A stretch of DNA of 13,814 nucleotides from Chloroflexota bacterium. Its GTDB lineage: Bacteria > Chloroflexota > Anaerolineae > Anaerolineales > Villigracilaceae. The stretch is from the NCBI GenBank assembly GCA_016875755.1, contig VGOX01000022.1, positions 1 through 13,814 of the forward strand. The letters are read 5' to 3'. Within the stretch, counting starts at the first letter, position 1, and every line of letters begins with the position of its first letter. The notes under the pieces are model-generated. The model was not told the DNA's origin. It made no database searches and saw only the letters and a list, made by a program, of their open reading frames with translations. Below are positions 7,702 to 13,218 of this stretch, piece after piece. The position numbers and the translations under genes were made by a program.

Positions 7702-8820
7702 TTATGGAAGGGGGATTTGGGCAGGATCGACGAAATCCATCACATTGACAAAGAGCATCAAACCGATGAGCAGCAGCATCGCAACCCCATTGACCATGTT
7801 CTCCCAATCCTGCGGAATGCGTTTGCGGAACAGGATCTCAGGCAGGGTAAAGAGGATGCGTCCACCATCGAGTGCAGGGATGGGGAAGAGATTGAACACA
7901 CCCAGCGAAATGCTGAGTATGCCGACCAGGTTGAGGGTCCAATTGGTGGGGCGGGCGGCAGGAGCAGCGCCGCCTTCTGTTTGAGCACTGACTTCCTGGC
8001 GGCTGGTGACATCCTCCTCCACTGCCACATCGAACAGGTCAAAAATGCCTTTGAAGCCGATGAAGCGCGCCTCTTCAGGAGCAATCGCACCCTGAATCAA
8101 CGCAACAGGCAAATATGCGATCGTGGCAGCCTGGATGCCTGTCACAGTAGCTCCGCCCGTGACACTCTCAATCAAGGTTGCGGGGCGGGTGGGGTAGGTC
8201 AGCCCAACACCCAATGCGCCTTCAGAGGCTTTACGGCTGGAAAGCGGTGTGGCAACAATGGTGAATTCTTCGTCATTGCGCTTGATCAATAATTCAACGG
8301 GTTTATCGAGATTCTGGCGGATAATGGCAATGGCCGCCTCCACCTCAGTGACGCTCTGTCCATTGATGGCAAGTAAAATATCACCCGACTGCATATCCGC
8401 CTGCTCGGCGGGAGAATTGACGGCAACCGTATCCACTTTGATCGAGCCAGGGACAGGCACACCTTCAAATGCGATCAATGCAGAAAAGACAATCACAGCC
8501 GTCAGCAAATTCATCAGCGGACCCGCGAACAACACCACCAGGCGCTTCCACGGGCTGGCAGAAGCAAGCCCGCCAAGCACGTTGGGATCATTTTCACCCT
8601 TGGGGCGAATGAACCCGCCCAGCGGCAGGGCATGAATGGTGAACTCCGTCCCCTGCCAGGTGAATAGCGTTGCCAGTTTATAAGAAGGCAAACCCAAGCC
8701 AAACTCTTCCACTTCGATCTTCGCCCACCGCGCAGCAATAAAATGCCCCAACTCATGCACAAAGATCATCCCGCCCAATGCAAGCAGGAAAACAATCAGC
8801 GTTACAAAACCAGATACCAT
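7702..8820 (-). CDS. rseP: RseP-type site-2 intramembrane zinc metalloprotease (M50)
   Basis: The 372-aa protein has the M50 active site HELGH (22-26) in the first TM helix, the GGFIRPKGE loop (68-76), a second TM (about 92-120), one PDZ domain (about 120-195, with PAEQADMQSGDILLAINGQ), and the third motif NLFPIPALDGG (310-320) whose Asp is the remaining zinc ligand, followed by a final TM. Such proteases cleave TM segments of anti-sigma factors or signal-peptide remnants. A low-complexity insert (about 265-292) separates PDZ and the LDGG helix. Start: ATG with AAGGAA about 8 nt upstream. It leads into the HEAT gene with a 3-nt gap and has its own -10 box upstream. The substrate cannot be told from this window. 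Confidence 0.95.
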   Translation of the reverse strand: MVSGFVTLIVFLLALGGMIFVHELGHFIAARWAKIEVEEFGLGLPSYKLATLFTWQGTEFTIHALPLGGFIRPKGENDPNVLGGLASASPWKRLVVLFAGPLMNLLTAVIVFSALIAFEGVPVPGSIKVDTVAVNSPAEQADMQSGDILLAINGQSVTEVEAAIAIIRQNLDKPVELLIKRNDEEFTIVATPLSSRKASEGALGVGLTYPTRPATLIESVTGGATVTGIQAATIAYLPVALIQGAIAPEEARFIGFKGIFDLFDVAVEEDVTSRQEVSAQTEGGAAPAARPTNWTLNLVGILSISLGVFNLFPIPALDGGRILFTLPEILFRKRIPQDWENMVNGVAMLLLIGLMLFVNVMDFVDPAQIPLP

Positions 8821-8868
8821 TTTTATATTCCTTAATTCGAGCTTCGTGAATCTATCCAGACCTAGCGG

Positions 8869-8874
8869 ATTATA
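8869..8874 (-). promoter_or_regulatory. -10 box for rseP and the HEAT gene
   Basis: On the - strand an exact TATAAT lies 49 nt before the rseP start in the 204-bp gap between mvaD and rseP. No good -35 hexamer is found at 16-18 bp; TTAACT is 20 bp upstream. Nothing else recognisable is in this gap. A separate promoter for rseP would make it partly independent of mvaD. Confidence 0.35.
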
Positions 8875-9024
8875 TCTTCAAACGGATGGATGGAAGTTAA
8901 TCTCTGATTAGACGGGTCATTCCCCCCGCCTCTTTCCCCGCTGACGCCTGATTCTGTTTCGTTGAGTTTTTTCTCACCTGAAACCGATCGTGCAGGTCAG
9001 GTTGTGCCCTGCGTGATCCATGTT

Positions 9025-9999
9025 CTACACCATTTTTGCTGCACCGCCAACCCCAGCCGTCAGCACATCGCTTACCCCGGGCAGTTCACGCAGGCGTTTC
9101 TCCACTTCAGCCTTGTACTCCCCCAAACACAACACATGCACATTCGCGCCCGCATCCACCGTATACCCTACGGGTAATCCACCTGTTCGCCACTCACGCA
9201 CCTGATGGAAAATCTCCACCGTGGCAGACTGCCAATACATCAACGGCGGGTTCGAGGTCATCATCACCGAATGCATCATATCCGAATCATGTTCGATGAT
9301 ATTCGCAAAGGCTTCAAAATCCTTGTTGAGAATCGCATTACGGCAAATTTCAATGCGGCGTGCGGCATCGGCAATGCGCGCGTTCTGCAGCGGACTCGTC
9401 CCTGCAATGGCGTGCCCTTCGGTGGAGCCTGTCTTCTTATGCTCCGCGCTGACAATGGCGACACAGTCCGCCAGATGCCAATGGTCAGCAGGCGCGATGG
9501 AATAGGCGTAAGAGTCCGCTTGGTCTTTACCCATCTGCCATTCGACAAATCCCGCTGGGATTGAGCGTGCAGCGGAACCTGATCCGCGCCGCGCAAGGAC
9601 GGAGAGTTCGGTCTCGGTCAGTTCAAGTCCCGCCGCCTTCGAGCCTGCCAACGCCAATGCCGCAAATGCCGCCGCAGAAGAGGCGATCCCAGCGCCTGCG
9701 GGGAAGTTGTTTTCACTGGTCACTTCGGCTCGTTCATTGATCTTGGCCATTCCGCGCACAAGCTCAAGAATGGACGAAACCCGCTCCAACCCTGGGCCCG
9801 AAACAGTCTTGGAATTAATGAACAAGCTATCGGTCGGCAGTGAAGCGGAAAACGTCACTGTGGTGCGGGTGAAAAGTCCATCCAAATTCATCGAAATCGA
9901 GCCGTTGACGGGAAGGCGTAAATCGTTGTCGCGATTTCCCCAATATTTGATGAATGCGATGTTGCTACAACTGACACTCGTTGCTGTCCTAGTTTGCAT
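9025..9999 (-). CDS. mvaD: Diphosphomevalonate / phosphomevalonate decarboxylase
   Basis: The 324-aa GHMP-superfamily protein has the mevalonate-decarboxylase signature NIAFIKYWGNRD (13-24), the ATP loop FPAGAGIASSAAAFAA (99-114), RRGSGSAARS (137-146), and TVDAGANVH (280-288) with the catalytic Asp282. It decarboxylates a mevalonate phosphate ester toward isopentenyl (di)phosphate. Chloroflexi such as Roseiflexus are known to have a phosphomevalonate decarboxylase paired with isopentenyl phosphate kinase, so the substrate could be either ester. The start ATG lies inside the recombinase gene in another frame, with AAGGAAAGGTGG (10010-10021) as a plausible, slightly distant Shine-Dalgarno. The first 37 codons therefore double as recombinase coding sequence. 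It probably depends on transcription through the recombinase. Confidence 0.9.
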   Translation of the reverse strand: MQTRTATSVSCSNIAFIKYWGNRDNDLRLPVNGSISMNLDGLFTRTTVTFSASLPTDSLFINSKTVSGPGLERVSSILELVRGMAKINERAEVTSENNFPAGAGIASSAAAFAALALAGSKAAGLELTETELSVLARRGSGSAARSIPAGFVEWQMGKDQADSYAYSIAPADHWHLADCVAIVSAEHKKTGSTEGHAIAGTSPLQNARIADAARRIEICRNAILNKDFEAFANIIEHDSDMMHSVMMTSNPPLMYWQSATVEIFHQVREWRTGGLPVGYTVDAGANVHVLCLGEYKAEVEKRLRELPGVSDVLTAGVGGAAKMV

Positions 10000-11543
10000 T
10001 TGACGTAAACCACCTTTCCTTCTTCTTCTACGGCTAGTTTACCACGCAGGTCTACGAGGTCAAAAATATGACGCTTGTCCTCAAACGTGGCTATTTCAAC
10101 TTCTTCCCTGATACTCAAACAGAATTCTTCAATCTCAGCCATTTGCTCATCGGTCAGGGATACATCCTCGATGTGCGAATGAACATCGCCATGCTCTTTG
10201 CGTAAATTGGCCAAGAGCTCCTCCAGGCGGGCTTTGCGTTCAACAAGCAGCTCCCTGGGAAAGTCGGCCGAAAGATACAAATCCAACAGCTTGGTGATTT
10301 GCTGCTCGGTTTCAGCTATCTTCTTTTCTATCACAGCAAGACGCTCAAAAAGTCTCTTATTTGCCTGTTTTGTTGCTTCCTGGGATTCCATCAGGCTCTG
10401 CCGGATGGCGCTTGGATTTTTGATAATGCTGGCAAGCCACTCCCAAACCACACTGTCAACCAGGTCGCCCTTGAAATTCGGCATGTCGCACAAACTTACG
10501 GGGATTTGCTGTTTGCCGTTGCACACATAATAAGAATGGGTTCTGCGGGTTCTACCCACATAAGAATAGCCACACTTGGAGCAAGTCAACCGCCGGCCCA
10601 GGAGGTATTCGTGCCGCGCATTCCGCAAGGCCTGTTCCTTGTTCAACTCGAGTCTTTTCAAGACAGCATTGAACGCTTCCTCGGTGACAATTGCCGGCAC
10701 CTGTACTTCGATCCATTCATGGCGCTCCCTTGCAACCTGTTTGCCGATGCCACGCTTTGAGATGATCGGTCGCTGTTTGCCATCGTCCACCATCTTGGTC
10801 TTGCCATAGTGCCAGGTGCCGATGTAGGTTTCATTCGACAATATGTGCCGGACCATCCCGCCAGTCCAGACGCCAAATTCACGTTTCTTGGCCACATGCC
10901 GGGCCTTGTCACCCCGGGTGGGAATCTGCAGATCGGTCAGGTGACTGGCAATGCCCCCGATGGTAAAGCCATCCTTGATGTAGAGCTTGAACACCATGCG
11001 GACAACTTCAGCCTCCTCCTCGTCGATCTCCAGCCAGGCCTTGTGAGGCTCGGTGACGACCTTGTACCCATAGGGAGGCCGGGATCCCACCAGGACGAAT
11101 CCGCTCTGTGCCTTGCCCTTCTTGCCGCGCTTGCTGCGCTCAAGAATCTTGGCTTTTTCGTACTCGGCGATGCTGGCGCGTATTTGTTTTTGCAGGCGCC
11201 CTTCATCTGTATTCTCATACTGGCCAATCACAAACTCGATGACTGCACCGACGCGCAGAAAATCTTCCTCGATGAGAGCCTGGTACACGCTTTTACGCGC
11301 CAGCCGATCCACATCGTAGACCACGACCACGTGGATGTTTTCAGATGCTGCAAATTCACGCGCCTTGTTGAGTTCCGGGCGGTCGATGGTGGCACCGGAA
11401 TAATCTTCGGAAAAAACAGCCAGCAACGAATAACCCCGCTCGGCTACATACTGTTTGCACGCATCGATTTGGGTGGTAATGCTGTAATTTTTGGTTTGTT
11501 CATCAGTCGAAACACGTACATAAATGATTGCCCGTTTTTTCAT
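9888..11543 (-). CDS. Large serine recombinase (site-specific integrase)
   Basis: The 551-aa protein has an N-terminal resolvase domain (1-145) with catalytic Ser12 in YVRVSTDEQ and the VYDVDRLAR motif (75-83), then a recombinase domain (about 155-300), a zinc ribbon with Cys321, Cys324, Cys341 and Cys352, a coiled coil (about 385-455), and a C-terminal tail. This order is typical of large serine integrases that integrate and excise DNA between short att sites. Start: ATG with GGAGA 9 nt upstream. Residues 516-551 overlap mvaD codons 1-37 in another frame. If the 13-bp repeat is the crossover core, the sequence past residue 536 is host mvaD, and in a circular form the frame would instead end SNIGVLPNLNPAL (545 aa), with the stop at 12073-12075. 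Confidence 0.95.
   Translation of the reverse strand: MKKRAIIYVRVSTDEQTKNYSITTQIDACKQYVAERGYSLLAVFSEDYSGATIDRPELNKAREFAASENIHVVVVYDVDRLARKSVYQALIEEDFLRVGAVIEFVIGQYENTDEGRLQKQIRASIAEYEKAKILERSKRGKKGKAQSGFVLVGSRPPYGYKVVTEPHKAWLEIDEEEAEVVRMVFKLYIKDGFTIGGIASHLTDLQIPTRGDKARHVAKKREFGVWTGGMVRHILSNETYIGTWHYGKTKMVDDGKQRPIISKRGIGKQVARERHEWIEVQVPAIVTEEAFNAVLKRLELNKEQALRNARHEYLLGRRLTCSKCGYSYVGRTRRTHSYYVCNGKQQIPVSLCDMPNFKGDLVDSVVWEWLASIIKNPSAIRQSLMESQEATKQANKRLFERLAVIEKKIAETEQQITKLLDLYLSADFPRELLVERKARLEELLANLRKEHGDVHSHIEDVSLTDEQMAEIEEFCLSIREEVEIATFEDKRHIFDLVDLRGKLAVEEEGKVVYVKCKLGQQRVSVVATSHSSNIGEIATTIYAFPSTARFR
9938..9950. repeat. Putative left attachment core inside mvaD
   Basis: CCCCAATATTTGA here encodes, on the - strand, the end of Ile17 through Gly21 of mvaD (the conserved IKYWG). 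The same 13 bp occurs at 12102-12114 in the same orientation. A serine integrase gene lies between them and reads across this copy. The match is short, so a chance match is not excluded. Confidence 0.45.
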
Positions 11544-11576
11544 GGTTGCTTGTCTCCATTGTTGTTTTTTTTGGCT

Positions 11577-11606
11577 GGCGGCCGTGCCGGGCCGGCCGCC
11601 GTTTTT
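11577..11606 (+). terminator. GC-rich hairpin between the 80-aa gene and the recombinase
   Basis: GGCGGCCG (11577-11584) pairs with CGGCCGCC (11593-11600), followed on the + strand by GTTTTTG. Read on +, it looks like an intrinsic terminator that could block antisense transcription into the leader. On the - strand, which carries the genes, no U-run follows, so there it would only be a hairpin within the mRNA between two genes. Confidence 0.35.
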
Positions 11607-11610
11607 GTGC

Positions 11611-11853
11611 CTACTGGCGGGGTGCCGCGTCCAGCAGGTCCTGCATTTCGCGGAAAAGGTCAGCGCCCAGGATTTCAGCCTGGACTTCGGGCGGAAGGTT
11701 GAGCCCGTTGATCAAATCAGCGAGAATCAGGCCAACATTGCCATCCATCGCAAGAAGGCTGGTGCCGCAGGCGGCCTCCTGCCATTCCTGGCGAATGCTG
11801 GCAAGTGCAGCAACAATGGGGTTGGTTGTAGTGATGGGGGAAGAATGAAGCAT
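11611..11853 (-). CDS. 80-aa protein of unknown function upstream of the recombinase
   Basis: I choose ATG at 11853 because AAGGAGA lies 5 nt upstream; an in-frame longer version from 11895 has no such site. The protein (MLHSSPITTTNPIVAAL... ending DLLDAAPRQ) is small, mildly acidic and probably helical, with no TM, signal peptide or known motif. It precedes the recombinase by 67 nt on the same strand and probably shares its transcript. A role in controlling the recombinase is possible but is only suggested by position. Confidence 0.6.
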   Translation of the reverse strand: MLHSSPITTTNPIVAALASIRQEWQEAACGTSLLAMDGNVGLILADLINGLNLPPEVQAEILGADLFREMQDLLDAAPRQ

Positions 11854-11902
11854 GAGAGGGTCTCCTTGTTTATAAGGAGGGCGCATTGCCTTCACCCGGC
11901 GG

Positions 11903-11939
11903 GGAAAACAAAGCGCCCAGATGGATTCCCACCCGGGCG
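11903..11939 (-). terminator. Terminator-like hairpin in the leader of the recombinase operon
   Basis: Read on the - strand, CGCCCGGGTGG pairs over all 11 positions (two G-U) with CCATCTGGGCG around a 4-nt loop (GAAT), followed by CTTTGTTTTCC. It lies about 50 nt before the 80-aa gene and about 125 nt after the predicted transcription start. It could be an attenuator, or the end of a short RNA. Confidence 0.4.
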
Positions 11940-12066
11940 TATATTGAGAAGGTTATAATAATAACCAGCTCACCCTCCGCCAGTCTCGGTGGGTTGGGCG
12001 AGGGTCGTGTTCGTGTTCGCAGCACTTGCACGGCCCGTTTTGTTACCGGCTATTTCATTGCCAGCA
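11903..12066 (-). ncRNA. Possible structured leader or small RNA
   Basis: From a predicted start near 12065 to the terminator-like hairpin, this about 160-nt stretch contains three inverted repeats in order: ACCCTC...GAGGGT (12005-11972, with inner GGCG/CGCC-type pairing), GGTTAT-AATA-ATAACC (11966-11951), and the terminator hairpin. A GTG-started 50-odd-codon frame also crosses it but has no ribosome-binding site or recognisable family. I have not matched it to any known RNA family; it is a candidate only. Confidence 0.25.
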
Positions 12067-12099
12067 ATGAAATTATAACGCAGGATTTAGATTTGGCAA
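12052..12099 (-). promoter_or_regulatory. Promoter with overlapping palindromic operator for the recombinase operon
   Basis: On the - strand: -35 TTGCCA (12094-12099), a 16-bp spacer, and a consensus -10 TATAAT (12072-12077). A perfect inverted repeat with 9-bp arms (ATTTCATTG / CAATGAAAT, 4-nt spacer, 12052-12073) overlaps the end of the -10 and the start site, the usual position for a repressor. It lies just inside the putative right att core. The nearby HTH protein is a candidate binder; the element's own 80-aa protein is another. Confidence 0.5.
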
Positions 12100-12101
12100 T
12101 A

Positions 12102-12114
12102 CCCCAATATTTGA
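12102..12114. repeat. Putative right attachment core
   Basis: CCCCAATATTTGA is identical to 9938-9950. Flanks differ on both sides, as expected if the crossover lies within. Immediately to the right (- strand upstream) is the stop of the HTH gene, not an mvaD start, which weakens the simple att interpretation. Confidence 0.4.
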
Positions 12115-12124
12115 CATTAAAGCG

Positions 12125-12337
12125 TTAACCTTCGTTGCGTTCTTTGGGCTTGCGTCCGCGCTTTTCCCCTTGCTTTTCGCGCTCTGCCATGAAATCCATC
12201 AAGGACTGCCGGCTTACCTGCCAGGATTGACCCCACTTGCGGCCGACGAGTTTGCGGGCGCGAATCAACTTACGAATGTAATCCAATTCGTATTGACTGA
12301 TCTCCGCTGCCTCGTATGTTGTCAGCCACTCTTCCAT
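12125..12337 (-). CDS. Excisionase-like helix-turn-helix protein
   Basis: The 70-aa protein has an excisionase/MerR-type winged HTH: LTTYEAAEISQYELDYIRK (5-23) as the HTH, then LIRARKLVGRKWGQSWQVSRQSL as the wing and following helix, and a very basic tail (KRGRKPKERNEG). Such proteins act as recombination directionality factors or repressors. Start: ATG with GGAGA about 10 nt upstream; the 11-mer CAATGGAGACA here is identical to that before the recombinase start. It ends 10 bp from the putative right att core. It could control recombinase direction or bind the palindrome at 12052-12073; both are inference. Confidence 0.75.
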   Translation of the reverse strand: MEEWLTTYEAAEISQYELDYIRKLIRARKLVGRKWGQSWQVSRQSLMDFMAEREKQGEKRGRKPKERNEG

Positions 12338-12358
12338 GCAATATCTGTCTCCATTGTA

Positions 12359-12364
12359 ATTATA
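12359..12364 (-). promoter_or_regulatory. -10 box for the HTH gene
   Basis: An exact TATAAT on the - strand lies 21 nt before the HTH start, giving a very short 5' UTR that begins near the Shine-Dalgarno. No matching -35 hexamer is seen at 16-18 bp. Confidence 0.35.
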
Positions 12365-12579
12365 TCTGCCTTGGGTCTGACATGCTGAAATTGGGCGCTA
12401 TTCGACTTTTAAGGTGCTGTCCCCGTTGTAGCACCCGCATCTGTGGCATCTCTATGGTTGGTTCTGCGATTATTCTGCGGCATCGACTGGAGGAAAACAA
12501 GAGAAAGGCCGGAAAAGGTTCATCACTTCTCAGGTAAAATTGAAGGCAAGCTGGACGGAGTTTATTTTCAGGGAAAATC
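12365..12579. other. Intergenic region between divergent HTH and membrane-peptide genes
   Basis: No supported gene lies here. A + strand open frame rich in Cys (about 12382-12537) has no ribosome-binding site or family motif and is not called. No repeats or hairpins of note were found. A promoter for the + strand genes to the right should be here, but no good -35/-10 pair stands out. Confidence 0.5.
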
Positions 12580-12660
12580 GTGAAGAAAAAATTGATTTTG
12601 TCGGCAATGCTATTTGTCCTGATTGCCGCGTTGCTGGCCCTGCTCGCATTGATTTACTGA
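12580..12660 (+). CDS. Possible 26-aa single-helix membrane peptide
   Basis: A GTG start at 12580 gives MKKKLILSAMLFVLIAALLALLALIY: three Lys followed by one continuous hydrophobic helix and a stop. A weak Shine-Dalgarno (AGGGA) lies 5-6 nt upstream. The pattern fits a small membrane peptide (regulatory, toxin-like or accessory), and it is followed 27 nt later by another membrane-anchored protein gene. So short a frame may also arise by chance. Confidence 0.35.
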   Translation: MKKKLILSAMLFVLIAALLALLALIY

Positions 12661-12687
12661 CGCCTGCATGAACCCGCAGGCCGGCAG

Positions 12688-13182
12688 ATGGCACAGGCGG
12701 CAGTCATTTTGCTGGTCCAAGGGGTGATGTTCATGTTCTTTCTTGGGGCGGCCATTGGTGGATTCAATGTCTGGGCGTTGCGAACCCGCACCTGGATATT
12801 CAGGGAGCCGGCCCGGCCGGGGACCTGGCAGGAACGCTACCAGAAGTTATGGGGGTACCAACCGGCACCACAACCCGTTGCGCCCACAGTGACATACACC
12901 GAAGCACCGCGTCCCGAACTTGACCCCGAAGTGATTGCGGCCAAACAACGCCCGCGCAAACAACGCGGCGGGCGCGTGCACACCTATCCATATGAAGTGC
13001 GCAAGCGCACCGTAATGGATTGGCAAAACCGTCCCCCCATGTATCATCTCACTCTCCCGCAATTTCTGGCCGAACGGCATGGCACCACCAGCACCGGACT
13101 TCTCAATGTGCCGGTGGGCACGTTTTATGAATGGCGCAAGGATATTTTGGTATTGGACAAACCGGCGGACTCCGAGGAATAA
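12688..13182 (+). CDS. Membrane-anchored protein with an HTH-like C-terminus, unknown function
   Basis: The 164-aa protein has one N-terminal TM helix (about 4-29), then WALRTRTWIFRE, a Pro-rich linker (about 58-80), a basic stretch (KQRPRKQRGGR, 86-96), and a C-terminal part containing TLPQFLAERHG (122-132) and VPVGTFYEWRKD (141-152). The last resembles the recognition part of transposase-type HTH domains (sTFYrWRK), so a membrane-tethered DNA-binding protein is conceivable; I do not recognise the family. The Shine-Dalgarno is poor (CCGGCAG). It precedes the CPBP gene by 36 nt on the same strand and is probably co-transcribed. Confidence 0.65.
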   Translation: MAQAAVILLVQGVMFMFFLGAAIGGFNVWALRTRTWIFREPARPGTWQERYQKLWGYQPAPQPVAPTVTYTEAPRPELDPEVIAAKQRPRKQRGGRVHTYPYEVRKRTVMDWQNRPPMYHLTLPQFLAERHGTTSTGLLNVPVGTFYEWRKDILVLDKPADSEE

Positions 13183-13218
13183 CCCACGCCCATACAAAAG
13201 ATCAACCAGGGAGGAACC

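Larger units (their letters stand above)
9938..12114 (-). mobile_element. Putative minimal integrative element at the 5' end of mvaD
   Basis: The element would be about 2.16 kb between 13-bp direct repeats and carry only the serine recombinase, an 80-aa unknown gene, a promoter with operator, and a structured leader. Support: integrase at one end reading into the target gene, core repeat at both ends, and a promoter just inside the right end. Against: sequence right of 12114 does not contain the displaced native mvaD 5' end, so the true right end could be elsewhere, possibly beyond the window, with the HTH gene and the + strand genes as cargo. Being an integrated element is well supported; the right boundary is not. 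Confidence 0.45.

Noticed and set aside
7618..8292. 224-aa open frame on the + strand opposite rseP
   Set aside because: It is the mirror of the rseP coding sequence (PDZ and LDGG regions) and has no family features.
10809..11702. 297-aa open frame on the + strand opposite the recombinase
   Set aside because: It lies antisense to the conserved catalytic and DNA-binding domains of the recombinase, with no ribosome-binding site or recognisable motif.
11886..12128. 80-aa + strand frame in the leader region
   Set aside because: It covers the structured leader and promoter of the opposite strand and has no recognisable motif; an AAGGAGG lies near it, but the frame begins with TTG and looks random.
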